DNA of 64,000 bases, taken from Polycyclovorans sp002706265 (GTDB lineage Bacteria; Pseudomonadota; Gammaproteobacteria; Nevskiales; Nevskiaceae). Each line of letters starts with the position of its first letter. Position 1 is the stretch's first letter. The notes beneath the pieces were generated by a model, which was given only the letters and a program-made list of their open reading frames with translations, was not told the DNA's origin and made no database searches. The position numbers were made by a program, and so were the translations under genes. Below are positions 53,701 through 61,744 of the stretch, one piece after another. The stretch covers positions 12,785-76,784 of the forward strand of contig CAXBBM010000014.1 of the NCBI GenBank assembly GCA_963973915.1, written 5' to 3'.

Positions 53701-53918
53701 AGCGCGGTCTCGATCGGAAACGTCACGCGCTGCTCGGCCTCCAGTGGCGAGTAGCCCGGTGCCTCGGTATTGATCTGCACCTGGACGTTGGTGATGTCCG
53801 GTACCGCGTCGATAGGCAGGCGGCTGTAGCTCCAGATGCCCAGCGCCGACACGGCCAGTACCAGGAGAAGAACAAGCCAGCGATGCGCGATGGACGCGCG
53901 GATGATGCGTTCAAGCAT
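50778..53918 (-). CDS. czcA: Heavy-metal efflux RND pump CzcA
   Basis: 1046 residues from the ATG at 53918 (TGAGGAC upstream). It has the RND layout: twelve membrane helices and two large periplasmic loops. In helix 4 near residue 398, DFGLIVDGAVIIVEN keeps Asp, Asp at +6 and Glu at +13, the proton-relay pattern of CzcA-type pumps for Zn, Co and Cd rather than the monovalent CusA type. It exports metal ions across the cell envelope together with CzcB and CzcC. It starts 10 bp after czcB. Confidence 0.93.
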   Translation of the reverse strand: MLERIIRASIAHRWLVLLLVLAVSALGIWSYSRLPIDAVPDITNVQVQINTEAPGYSPLEAEQRVTFPIETALAGLARLDYTRSISRYGLSQVTVVFEDGTDIYFARQQIAERLQQASSQIPVGLNPTLGPVATGLGEIFMYTLEPEPGYEELWTPTELRTLQDWVVRPQLRNLQGVTEINTIGGYERQLHITPNPVKLLAYELTMGDLLDAVARNNANVGAGYIERFGEQYLIRIPGQVADIQGLRQIVVATRDGLPLRVGDVADVIEGSDLRTGAATKDGEEIVLGTVIMRIGENSRAVAQRVAERLAEIDATLPEGVNAHAVYDRTNLVDRAIATVQKNLIEGALLVIAVLFLLLGNIRAALITAAVIPLAMLMTITGMVQNRVSANLMSLGALDFGLIVDGAVIIVENSLRRFSERQRQLGRLLTRDERFDLAAKAGAEVIKPALFGMFIITIVYLPIFALSGVEGKMFHPMALTVVMALTAAMALSLTFVPAAIAMIVTGKVSEKETRLMRGISRVYTPLLKQAIKLRVLVVAAAVVLVVLSALLATRLGTEFIPDLDEGDIALHALRIPGTSLTQAIGMQRQLEDTLKAFPEVSEVVSKIGTAEVATDPMPPSVADTFIMLKDRSDWPNPRKPKTALVAELDKAVRAIPGSNYEFLQPVQMRMNELLAGVRAEVAIKVFGDDMDELAGLGAQIEALAENITGAADVAVEQVTGLPLMTITPNLEALSRYGLAIDDVQQTVAIALGGAVAGQVFEGDRRFDIVVRLPEVQRQDPKALASLPIPVPTGIAAGLGQAAYVPLGQLASIEVTLGPNQISRENGKRRVVVTSNVRERDLGSFVEELRERVSRQIELPDGYWVDYGGTFEQLISAGQRLSVVVPVVLVMIFGLLFMAFGSGRDALIIFSGVPLALTGGVAALWLRDIPLSISAGVGFIALSGVAVLNGLVMVSFIRKLLHDGVPLQDAIVNGAMTRLRPVLMTALVASLGFIPMAINVGTGAEVQRPLATVVIGGIISSTLLTLLVLPALYRLVHRNAEREEAKAV

Positions 53919-53928
53919 GGCGGCGTCC

Positions 53929-55158
53929 TCAGTGATCGTGGCTGGCGCCGGACTTTTCAACGTCCTGGCGGATTAGGAAACTCTGCTCGGCAACGTACTG
54001 CGTACCGGGCTTGAGTCCGCCCAACACTTCGACGTACTCGCCATCGCGGTCGCCGAGTTCAAGCATGCGCACCTCGTAGGTCTCATCGATCTGTGCGAAG
54101 ACCACGGTGAAGTCGCGGAAGCGCTGCAAGCCCGACTCTTTCACCGCCAGCGGCACCTCGCGCGAGCCCACGGTGACTTCGGCCGCCACGGTCATGCCCG
54201 GACGCCACCGGCCCTCCGGGTTCGGAATGCTGACTCGGGCAATGACACTCTGACCGGAACCAGCCACCGGCAGCAGGCGCCCGATCGTCGCCTCGGTTTC
54301 GGCCCTGCCCGTCGCGGAGCGGATGCGTACCGACTGCCCCGGCTCCAGGATGTCGGCATCGGTACCGATGGCACGCAGGTCGATCCATACCTGCGACGGG
54401 TCGGCCAGCTCGAACAGCGCACCTGCTTCGGCCACGTCACCGACGTTGGTGTTGCGCGCCAGCACCACACCATCGAACGGTGCCGTGATGGGATAGGTGC
54501 GCATGCTGTCGTTGCCTTCGACGACCGCCAGCGTCTGACCGCGCCGGACGCGCTCGCCCTGCTGCACGTTCACGGATCGCACGATGCCGGGGAAGCGCGC
54601 CCTGACAGCCGCGTGCCGGTTGGCATCCAGTTCGATGGTGCCCATCAGCTGCACGACATCGCGGATGACGGCCGGCCCGGCAGGCTCGACCCGGATACCG
54701 GCATCTTCCGCGATGGCTGCGGGGATGGTCACACGGCCTTCGTAGGAGTCAAACGCCCAACGGTACGCCGCGCCCGCGTATTGGGCCGTCACTTCCACAT
54801 CGAACGAATGTGGTTCCGTGACCTCTCCGTCACCCTTCAGATAGTCGTTCTCCGGGGTGAAAGCAAAATCATTGATTTCGCCGTCGAGGCGCGTTAGCTG
54901 GATTCCTGCCTGGACGTCTTGTGGCGACAGCGGCTTGCTGCCTTGATAGGCGTAAAGCCTGTAGTGCGGCGGTGCATTGGTTTCAAAAATGGTGATCTCC
55001 AGTGCGAAGTCGCCTTCACGCAACAGGCGTCCGTTGTTCGGACCACGCTCATAATCTTCATTTGCTTGTGCGTCTGCGCCAGGCGCAGCGCGATCGTCGT
55101 TGGGACTGCAAGCGATCAATGACAAACAGAGGAGAAACAGAAAAGGCAGGCGATTCAT
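53929..55158 (-). CDS. czcB: Efflux RND periplasmic adaptor CzcB
   Basis: 409 residues from the ATG at 55158. A lipoprotein signal ends in LSLIACS. The membrane-fusion fold shows in ARFPGIVRSVNVQQGERVRRGQTLAVVEG (lipoyl half), YPITAPFDGVV and the beta-barrel part. An additional N-terminal domain (residues 40-150) with EDYERGPNNGRLLREGDFALEI is typical of CzcB metal adaptors. The C-terminus ends in SHDH, a short His-containing tail. It starts 4 bp after czcC. Confidence 0.92.
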   Translation of the reverse strand: MNRLPFLFLLCLSLIACSPNDDRAAPGADAQANEDYERGPNNGRLLREGDFALEITIFETNAPPHYRLYAYQGSKPLSPQDVQAGIQLTRLDGEINDFAFTPENDYLKGDGEVTEPHSFDVEVTAQYAGAAYRWAFDSYEGRVTIPAAIAEDAGIRVEPAGPAVIRDVVQLMGTIELDANRHAAVRARFPGIVRSVNVQQGERVRRGQTLAVVEGNDSMRTYPITAPFDGVVLARNTNVGDVAEAGALFELADPSQVWIDLRAIGTDADILEPGQSVRIRSATGRAETEATIGRLLPVAGSGQSVIARVSIPNPEGRWRPGMTVAAEVTVGSREVPLAVKESGLQRFRDFTVVFAQIDETYEVRMLELGDRDGEYVEVLGGLKPGTQYVAEQSFLIRQDVEKSGASHDH

Positions 55159-55162
55159 AAGG

Positions 55163-56401
55163 TCAGTCCTCAACGGTGACGGTGAGGCGTTCCACCTCGA
55201 CCAGCAGTAGGTGATAGCGAGCGGCGGCTTCAACGGCGCGTTCGTTCAGATCGAACAGCGTCCGTTGTGCCTGTGCCAGCGAAATGAAGGAGAAGCGCCC
55301 GCTCTCGAAGCCCCGGCGCGTAGTCGCCAGTGCGTCTTCGGCCATGGGCAGCATGCGTGTACGCAGTGCCTCGGCTTCGTGCCGCGCGTGTACGAGTTCC
55401 TGATAGATTTCGAACAGGGCTTGATGGCGCTCGAAGCGGTCGGCGTCCCGGCGGGCTTCCAGCGCGGCGAGTTCAGCGTTAGCCTGGGCCACCGAGTAGC
55501 CAGCACGCTTGCGGCTACCCAGTGGCACCGAGATCGACATCACCAGACCCTGGTCGTTGAAAGCCTCCATGCGCCGCACGCCCAGGCTGAGATCAATATC
55601 CGGTTTGGCGCTCGCTTCGGCGACACGACGCCGGGCAGCGATGGTATCGGCCTGTAGTCGTGAGGCCCGCAGTTCCGGCGTCATTGGCAGGCGGGCGGCC
55701 AATACCTCAAATGATTCGATCGTCGGGAGAGCTTGCAGGTCGCCGACGACAGGGCCGAAGCCAGGCGTCGAAGCGCCCCAGCTTGCCGCCAGCGTCATTC
55801 GGGCGCTGGTCAACTCGTGCTCCGCCGTCTCGCGCGCCAGCTCTGCTTCTGCGAGCGCAATCTCGGCAGCCTGAAGATCCGACTCGGGGTTGCGGGCTGC
55901 CGTGACCCAAGAGGCAACTTCGCGGCGGGTGCGCTCGGCCTGCTGGACACGCTCCTCGGCGTATTCCAGGCGCTGTTGTCTGGCCAGCACCTCGATAAAA
56001 CGGAGCGTGGTCCTACTGGCCAGGTCGATCCGCGCCGTGTCGGCCTGATTCTGCTGTTCCCTGACCTCGGCCCGGCCGAGCGTTTGGCGGGCCTCGCGCT
56101 TGCCACCGAGTTCGATGACCCGGCCAATGCGCAACGTGGTTTCAGCCGAATCAACACCACGCAAACTGCCAGTGCCGGCCACGTTCTCGAACTCACCACC
56201 AATCACGTAAGGTGGCGGTAATCCCTCACGATCCGCACGAGCCTGCACGGCCTGGAGTTGGGCCGTTTCAGCGACGATAGAAGGATGAGAGGCCAGCGCG
56301 CGTGCGACCGCCTCTTCCAGTCGCAAGGGATCGGCAGCATGCGCTACAGACGTAGCGCATATGCCGGCGAATCCCCACACCATTAAACGAAGCACACTCA
56401 T
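55163..56401 (-). CDS. czcC: Outer-membrane efflux channel CzcC
   Basis: 412 residues from the ATG at 56401 (GCGAGGG Shine-Dalgarno); a longer in-frame start at 56464 would run into the operator. The signal peptide ends in SVAHA, then RLEEAVARALASHPSI and the two long TolC-like helical repeats. It forms the outer-membrane tunnel of the CzcCBA tripartite pump. The palindrome at 56484-56506 lies about 85 bp upstream. Confidence 0.92.
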   Translation of the reverse strand: MSVLRLMVWGFAGICATSVAHAADPLRLEEAVARALASHPSIVAETAQLQAVQARADREGLPPPYVIGGEFENVAGTGSLRGVDSAETTLRIGRVIELGGKREARQTLGRAEVREQQNQADTARIDLASRTTLRFIEVLARQQRLEYAEERVQQAERTRREVASWVTAARNPESDLQAAEIALAEAELARETAEHELTSARMTLAASWGASTPGFGPVVGDLQALPTIESFEVLAARLPMTPELRASRLQADTIAARRRVAEASAKPDIDLSLGVRRMEAFNDQGLVMSISVPLGSRKRAGYSVAQANAELAALEARRDADRFERHQALFEIYQELVHARHEAEALRTRMLPMAEDALATTRRGFESGRFSFISLAQAQRTLFDLNERAVEAAARYHLLLVEVERLTVTVED

Positions 56402-56483
56402 GAAAACCCTCGCGACAGTAGCAATAAGTGGACAAACAAATCCGCCCGACGGTGATGCTTCCACGCGCGCGTAGAAGCACTAT

Positions 56484-56506
56484 AAAACCGATCATCAATC
56501 GGTTTT
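56484..56506. promoter_or_regulatory. Palindromic operator candidate upstream of czcC
   Basis: Nine-bp arms AAAACCGAT and ATCGGTTTT with a 5-bp spacer. A 22-bp stretch matches the site before the blaI-like gene (57984-58005) at 20 positions, which argues for a shared regulator. It could additionally act as a weak terminator for the sensor gene that ends at 56542. Confidence 0.6.
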
Positions 56507-56541
56507 TTGGACATGAAAACACCACAAACAATCATGTCCGC

Positions 56542-57534
56542 TTACCTTGTCAGCACGGTAATAAGTGATTCGGTAAAGGCGTGCAGCCAGCCTGTCGATA
56601 GGCTGCAAAACACCAGCACACAAAAACCGAGAAACGCGCCCAAGTACGACACCGCACTGTGCTCGGGCGCCAGCAATGCCTCGACGCGCTCGGGAACGAA
56701 GTCGGAGAAAAACGCCATCGACAACGGTCTGTGCTCCCTGGCGTGGTTCCGAAATATCTTTTCCACTGCGACAATGGTCTCGGCCACCACCAGCGGACAG
56801 CCCACCGCGCTGGCAGCGGCGAAGTCGCAACGCTGCTCCAGGGCAAGCTCCAGATCCCGCAACAACCGGCGGCGAGTGCCCGGCAACTGGATGCTCGATA
56901 GCACGATGGCGATCAAGCGGTACAGGACATCGCGATGGGCGATGTGCGCCTGCTCATGCGCCAGCACGACGCGCAACTGCGTTGCATCGAGCCGCTGCAT
57001 CAACGATGTCGAAAGCAGAATATGGCCACGCCCGATGCCGCAGGCCAGCGCCATGGGCTGATCGGCGTCAAGCACATGCAGTTTGTCCGGATGTCCGGGG
57101 CGCCAGCTCAAGCGCAGCATCGCTGCAAGGGTTTGTCGAGCACGCCAAAGACTCAACGCCGCCCGCGCCGCCAGCCAAACTGCATACGCCGCCAGCAACG
57201 CCAGTGCTCCCCATAACAAGAGGCTTTGCCCACTGTCACTCGGGTGCCATACGCACAAATGCAAGAGCGAACCCGAGTGCTGGTAACAAGCTGCGGCCAA
57301 TCGGTCCGAGTCATGGAACACCGATGGCATGGCGACGGTCATGGCCGCATAGGCAATACCCGCCAGTGCGGGTGTTACCAGTATCCACCAGGTTATTCGC
57401 GCCCGTTGAGGAGGCGTCTTGCTCGACAGCCGACGGCGCAATAGACGCCCACAAACTGCAATCAGCAGGCTGAGCGTGATCGCCAGAACGAATCCGGCCA
57501 GCAGCGCAAATTGAAGTAGCTGCCCATGGCTCAT
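56542..57534 (-). CDS. BlaR1/MecR1-like M56 family metallopeptidase sensor
   Basis: 330 residues from the ATG at 57534. Several membrane helices (about 7-28, 44-66, 100-125 and the last at about 300-325) enclose a cytoplasmic zinc protease loop with HEQAH in LAHEQAHIAHRD near residue 198 and the downstream EQRCDFAAA. There is no penicillin-binding sensor domain after the last helix, so beta-lactams are not the signal. Paired with the BlaI-type repressor, it should remove repression on a signal, here most likely metal. Confidence 0.83.
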   Translation of the reverse strand: MSHGQLLQFALLAGFVLAITLSLLIAVCGRLLRRRLSSKTPPQRARITWWILVTPALAGIAYAAMTVAMPSVFHDSDRLAAACYQHSGSLLHLCVWHPSDSGQSLLLWGALALLAAYAVWLAARAALSLWRARQTLAAMLRLSWRPGHPDKLHVLDADQPMALACGIGRGHILLSTSLMQRLDATQLRVVLAHEQAHIAHRDVLYRLIAIVLSSIQLPGTRRRLLRDLELALEQRCDFAAASAVGCPLVVAETIVAVEKIFRNHAREHRPLSMAFFSDFVPERVEALLAPEHSAVSYLGAFLGFCVLVFCSLSTGWLHAFTESLITVLTR

Positions 57535-57537
57535 CAA

Positions 57538-57936
57538 TCAATTCTCGTCCAGTTCGGCGCGACGGCGCGCAATCATTTCCTCCAGTCGCTTGAGCTGGTC
57601 GTCGTCCGCTCGCGCAGCGAGATCGGCGAAAGCTGACAGCAACGCATCGGGCTGAGGGCCTGCAACGCGGCGCACCGTGGACTCCACCATCTTGTGAATC
57701 AGTTCCGAACGAGACAGCTTGGCCGAGTACTCGTAGGCGTGACTGATCTTCTCGCGTTGCAGGATGCGCTTGCGAAACAGACGCTCCAAGGTGGACTGCA
57801 CGGTGTTCAATGTGATCGACCGTGATCGCCCTACGCGCGCGTAAACCGTCTTAGCGTCGGATGCACCGAAGCGCCAGATGTCTTCGAGCACAGCAATTTC
57901 TAGATCGCCCAGCGGCGGCACCTCAGGATTAGTCAA
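57538..57936 (-). CDS. BlaI/MecI-family transcriptional repressor
   Basis: 132 residues. The start appears to be a TTG at 57936, since an in-frame stop lies 11 codons upstream with no ATG between. The winged HTH (LGDLEIAVLEDIW, then RSITLNTVQSTLERLFRK) and the C-terminal dimer region match BlaI/MecI/CopY repressors. The M56 sensor gene follows 3 bp after the stop. The target is probably the palindrome found before this gene and before czcC. Confidence 0.85.
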   Translation of the reverse strand: MTNPEVPPLGDLEIAVLEDIWRFGASDAKTVYARVGRSRSITLNTVQSTLERLFRKRILQREKISHAYEYSAKLSRSELIHKMVESTVRRVAGPQPDALLSAFADLAARADDDQLKRLEEMIARRRAELDEN

Positions 57937-57983
57937 CTTGTTGGACCCAAATGCTTGACTGAAGCCTCAAGTATTACTCACAA

Positions 57984-58005
57984 AAAACCGACCGTCAATC
58001 GGTTT
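57984..58005. promoter_or_regulatory. Palindromic operator candidate upstream of the blaI-like gene
   Basis: AAAACCGA and TCGGTTT arms around CCGTCAA; 20 of 22 bases match the site at 56484-56505. It lies about 48 bp before the repressor start, a good position for autorepression. Confidence 0.6.
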
Positions 58006-58064
58006 CTATCAGGATATCATGCTTTCGGCAGTGCCGGGTCGAGCTTCCTGTCTGCGGCGAACAG

Positions 58065-60020
58065 TCAGCCGATGGAAGCCCCCCGCTGCCGTCCGATCTG
58101 CCAGGACACCGCGCCGCCTTGCATGACGGCAGACATCTGCTGGCCGAGACGCCGCTCGATCACCGGCTTCCACGGCACCAGACTGAAGTGCTTGCCGTCA
58201 TCGAGCATCGCATAGCGTCCGCTGGCAAGCATGATGTTGCGCCGGTAGATGCCGCTGGCGCGTTGGCCCTCCTTTATCAGGCGATGCTCCAGGCCGGTCT
58301 CCGCCGCGATTCTCTCGGCGGCAACGGATACCTCACGCCCGCGCAGTGTCGCCAGCAGCTTGCGGGCGAGGATGACGCGCTGGCCGCGCCGCTCGGCCAG
58401 CCCCTGTTCTTCGAGAAAGTCGGCACGCTGTTGCAGCGCATTCTTGACCTCGCCGCCAAAGCCAGACTCGCCGATGCCCCGACCACCGCCAATCAACTGC
58501 TGATCCAGCCAGGTGGCACCGATCACGCGGGCCTGCCGCTCGATGGGCAGGTGCGATTTCAGCTCCACCGCCACGCCCCCGGCGCGCTGCGTGTCGTACT
58601 GCCGGCCCTGCTCGGGCAGGTCGGCCGGCACCTGCCAGACGCCTTCGGCCAGGCGCTCGACGATGCCAGCGCGGCGCAGGGCTTCCAGCCGGCGGACATG
58701 GGTCGCCACCACATCGGCGGGGTCGCGGCCGGGCACGGCCTGCGCCTTGGCAACGGTCACGTGATGATCGGTGCGGTACAGACCATCGGTGGCCAGCGCG
58801 GCGATGGTCCTGTCCGCCGCGCGCACGCCGGCCGAACCCTTGACTTCCACCACCGCGCCGGCCGGGTACTGCTCCAGTTCCGTCTTGGCCGGCAACGCGA
58901 CGTAGTGGGCTTTGCCGTCGATGCCGTCGAGCACCAGGTAGCCCTTGTCGTACAGCTCATCGGCGAGGCCCTTGGCGGCGACGCGGCCGATGATCGGGCG
59001 GGCGTTCTCGCCCGGCTCGAACACCGCCAGCTCGCGCTGCGTGCCGCCCATTGCCCGCTGCATCGTGCGGATGATGTCGCCACGCTCGCCCATCGCGCGC
59101 AGCGTTTGTTCCGCCTCGGCATGGACCGCCCACACGCCGGGCTGCGGCTCACTCGCCAGTCCCATGCGCTGCAAGCGTTGCAGGCGGCCCACCAGCAGCA
59201 AGCGCTGGCGTTGCAGCCGGGGTTCGTTGAAGCGCTCGACATGCACCAGGCCGTCCACGGCCTCGCGCTGCAAGCTGCGATCCAGCCCGGTCCACCGCGC
59301 CTGATCGACTTCGCGCTGCATGGCGCGCTGGATCTCCAGCTCGGTGCGCGGCCCCAGCCATTCGGTGGCGACTTCGGCGGCGCGCTCGCGCATGCCGCGC
59401 GTGATGTAGTCCTGCGAGATGATGAGGTCTTTGCCGGTGTTGTCCTTGCCGCGCAAGACGACGTGCGTATGCGGATTGTCGGTGTTCCAGTGATCGACCG
59501 CCACCCACTCCAGCCGCGTGCCCAGGTCGGCTTCCATGCGCGTCATCAGGTCGCGGGTGTAGCGCCGCAGATCGTCTAGTTCGGCAGCGTCTTCCGGTGA
59601 GACGATGAAGCGGAACTGGTGCCGGTCGCCGCGGCCGCGTTCCTCGAAGGCGGTCAGGTCTGCGTCGTCGGTTGTTGCGCTGTATGCCTGCCCCGGCTCG
59701 CCGTCGCGGCCGACGCCTTCGCGTTCGATGTAGCGCAGGTGCGTGATGGTCGAACGCGCGCCGGCCTGCTTGAGATACACCAGCCGCACCTTGACGGTGG
59801 CGCGGCGTGCGTTCGCGGAGAGCGACTGGCCGGTGAAGCGCGCGGCGACGTGGCCGCGCCCCAGCCGCGAGCCGGGCGCTTTGCCGCGCTTGCCGCCGGT
59901 CGCATTGGCCGCCTTGCTGGCCTGGCGCAGCACCTTGGAGACGAAGGCATCGCCGCGATTCTTCGGCGCGCCGGGACGCAGGCGGAAGCGGTCGGCGGCG
60001 TCATTGCTGTGCCGGTTCAT
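58065..60020 (-). CDS. Relaxase with DUF3363 domain (VirD2-like)
   Basis: 651 residues from the ATG at 60020. The N-terminal relaxase domain has a candidate nucleophile Tyr in THLRYIERE near residue 95 and the metal-binding histidines in VDHWNTDNPHTHVVLRG near residue 180. The rest is the DUF3363 region with HVRRLEALRRAGIV and GREVSVAAERIAAETG. It should nick oriT and lead the strand to TraG. The metal cargo has entered between this gene and the traG-trb operon, the usual cargo site in Tn4371-like ICEs. Confidence 0.88.
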   Translation of the reverse strand: MNRHSNDAADRFRLRPGAPKNRGDAFVSKVLRQASKAANATGGKRGKAPGSRLGRGHVAARFTGQSLSANARRATVKVRLVYLKQAGARSTITHLRYIEREGVGRDGEPGQAYSATTDDADLTAFEERGRGDRHQFRFIVSPEDAAELDDLRRYTRDLMTRMEADLGTRLEWVAVDHWNTDNPHTHVVLRGKDNTGKDLIISQDYITRGMRERAAEVATEWLGPRTELEIQRAMQREVDQARWTGLDRSLQREAVDGLVHVERFNEPRLQRQRLLLVGRLQRLQRMGLASEPQPGVWAVHAEAEQTLRAMGERGDIIRTMQRAMGGTQRELAVFEPGENARPIIGRVAAKGLADELYDKGYLVLDGIDGKAHYVALPAKTELEQYPAGAVVEVKGSAGVRAADRTIAALATDGLYRTDHHVTVAKAQAVPGRDPADVVATHVRRLEALRRAGIVERLAEGVWQVPADLPEQGRQYDTQRAGGVAVELKSHLPIERQARVIGATWLDQQLIGGGRGIGESGFGGEVKNALQQRADFLEEQGLAERRGQRVILARKLLATLRGREVSVAAERIAAETGLEHRLIKEGQRASGIYRRNIMLASGRYAMLDDGKHFSLVPWKPVIERRLGQQMSAVMQGGAVSWQIGRQRGASIG

Positions 60021-60420
60021 GCGGCGGCTCCGGCGCAGTCCAGCGAGCCAGAGGGCGCGATGCACGCGGTTTCGTCAATGGCCATGCGGCATTGGCACTG
60101 TTCACGGCACGGTGCCGTGATAAGGCGCGTGCCGCGCCAACCCCACGTGCAGACTGGCTTTGTGGGCACCGTGGTGCCGCACCCTTCAATCTTGCCCTGC
60201 ATCTTCCCCCGGCCTGACGGCACGGGGGTGCGATGCCCCGGCGGCGCTGCGCAAGGCGCAGCTCGACCGCCGGCGAGCGCCACCCATGCCTGCGGCATGG
60301 CGCGCTCGGGGCAAGCTGTCTGCACGGGGGAATGCCGGGCGAAGCGCGGTGCGAATGTACGCGCGCCGCACCGGCATGAACGCGAAGGCTGCCTGTCGGA
60401 CGACAGGCGGTTGTGCAAGG
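60021..60420. other. Non-coding region rich in inverted repeats, possible oriT
   Basis: 400 bp without a convincing gene between traF and the relaxase gene. Inverted repeats: TCACGGCA/TGCCGTGA (60102-60120), GGCGCG/CGCGCC (60124-60138), GGCACC/GGTGCC (60165-60178) and GCCTGTC/GACAGGC (60391-60408). A transfer origin next to its relaxase gene is the usual arrangement; the nick site cannot be located from the sequence. Confidence 0.4.
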
Positions 60421-60972
60421 TCATGGGCGTGTCTCCAGACAGATCGGTCGCGCCACGCCGATCACGGCGGATGCGCTGACCGGACCGAAGTAACGGCTGT
60501 CGAACGATGCCGGATTGGTGGCGCTGAGCAGAAATAGTTCGCCTTGGGCGAGCGGCCCGCACTGCGGCCAGGATGGCAGCGACCGGCCCCAGCGGTCGGC
60601 GCGCAGCACGGCGGCCACCGGCACGCCGTCGATGCGCACGATGCCATTGACGATGCAGACGTGTTGTGGCGCGACCGCGCCGACACGTTTGAGCAGCGGA
60701 ATGTGCGACGGCAGGTAGCCGCGCTGCGCGGCCAGCGCGGCGGCGTCTGCCGGCAAGGTGGTCAGCACGATGCTGCCCACGGACAACGGACGGGGCAGCG
60801 AGTCGGCAGAGTCGATGCGATACCAGCCGACCGGCACGCTGTCGGACGGGTTGTAGACGATGCGCGCCGACGGTTGCACGAAGGCTGCCCAGGCCAGCGC
60901 AGCGAGGCCGCAGGCAGTGAGTGCAGCCAGGACGATACGCGCGCGAGGAAGGGTTGCGGTCGCGGTGGTCAT
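60421..60972 (-). CDS. traF: Conjugative transfer signal peptidase TraF (S26 family)
   Basis: 183 residues: one N-terminal membrane helix, then the S26 catalytic Ser in NPSDSVPVGWYRI near residue 43 and the Lys in IPLLKRVGAV near residue 95, ending with SATNPASFDSRYFGPV. In the RP4 system TraF cyclises and trims the TrbC pilin. The start overlaps the DUF2840 gene by 4 bp. Confidence 0.92.
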   Translation of the reverse strand: MTTATATLPRARIVLAALTACGLAALAWAAFVQPSARIVYNPSDSVPVGWYRIDSADSLPRPLSVGSIVLTTLPADAAALAAQRGYLPSHIPLLKRVGAVAPQHVCIVNGIVRIDGVPVAAVLRADRWGRSLPSWPQCGPLAQGELFLLSATNPASFDSRYFGPVSASAVIGVARPICLETRP

Positions 60973-61496
60973 TGCAGGTTCCTCCCGGCCAGGAAGGCGG
61001 CGTGCCGTTCACGGGTGTAGTCCGGCAACGGCAGGCGCGCGGCCAGGCGGTTGCCCAGCGTGCGCCAGTACGCGGGCGATACGTCGGCAGGGTCGAGGTT
61101 CAGAGCCTCGATGGTGTCGATCTGCGCGAGCACCGCGCGCACTTTCCGTTCGCCTTCGGCGTGCAGCAGCAGGCGTGCGCCGGGACGCACACCAGGAATG
61201 CTCTGCATAGCGTCGAATGGCGTGCAGGCTTGCAACACCATGAGCTGCCAGCGCACGGTGCCGTAGTCGTTGGATTCCCAGCGGATACGACAAAAGATCG
61301 CGACTGGCAGGAACATCGCGCAGCGCCGCCAGCGGTCGAGCTGCGCGGTGCGCGCCGGATGGCCGAAGCGCAAATAGAGGTTGATGCGCTGCGCGAGGTA
61401 GGCGAGCGACACGCGCGTGAGCGGCACGCGGCTGTCGAGCGCGGCGAGCGGCTGCGGTGACGGCGCGACCGTGGCCGTCTGCGTGGCAAGGGTCAT
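60969..61496 (-). CDS. DUF2840 domain protein
   Basis: 175 residues from the ATG at 61496, which overlaps the previous stop. The stretch LRFGHPARTAQLDRWRRCAMFLP and RIRWESNDYGTVRWQLMVLQA are features of the DUF2840 family, found between par and traF genes in Tn4371-like ICEs. No enzymatic motif is evident; the function is unknown. Confidence 0.85.
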   Translation of the reverse strand: MTLATQTATVAPSPQPLAALDSRVPLTRVSLAYLAQRINLYLRFGHPARTAQLDRWRRCAMFLPVAIFCRIRWESNDYGTVRWQLMVLQACTPFDAMQSIPGVRPGARLLLHAEGERKVRAVLAQIDTIEALNLDPADVSPAYWRTLGNRLAARLPLPDYTRERHAAFLAGRNLQ

Positions 61497-61744
61497 GGCG
61501 TTTTCTCCGGGAACTCTCGTTCCAGCAGCGCGCGCAACAACTCGGCCACCGTCACGCCCTGCGTGAAGGCCGAGACCTTGATGCGTGCGCGCATGGCCGG
61601 CGTGATGTCGAGCGTGAGGCGTGCGGTGTAGAGGTCGCCTTTCTGCACGCCGTTGGCGTCGCCCTGGCGAATCCAGGCTTCGGCCTCGGGATTCGCTGGC
61701 GGACGCGCACCGATGGCGATGCGCTTGCCGCGTGCGCTGCTCAT
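61493..61744 (-). CDS. Small ribbon-helix-helix partition partner of ParA
   Basis: 83 residues from the ATG at 61744, overlapping the parA stop (ATGA). A basic N-terminus (RGKRIAIGARPP) is followed by YTARLTLDITPAMRARIKVSAFTQGVTVAELLRALL in part, an RHH-type DNA-binding fold. Small RHH proteins beside ParA bind centromere sites and stimulate the ATPase. It replaces a classical ParB here. Confidence 0.75.
   Translation of the reverse strand: MSSARGKRIAIGARPPANPEAEAWIRQGDANGVQKGDLYTARLTLDITPAMRARIKVSAFTQGVTVAELLRALLEREFPEKTP

Noticed and set aside
60186..60377. 63-codon minus-strand frame between traF and the relaxase gene
   Set aside because: Arg/Ala-rich composition typical of GC-rich non-coding DNA, no Shine-Dalgarno, and it lies among the inverted repeats of the possible oriT.
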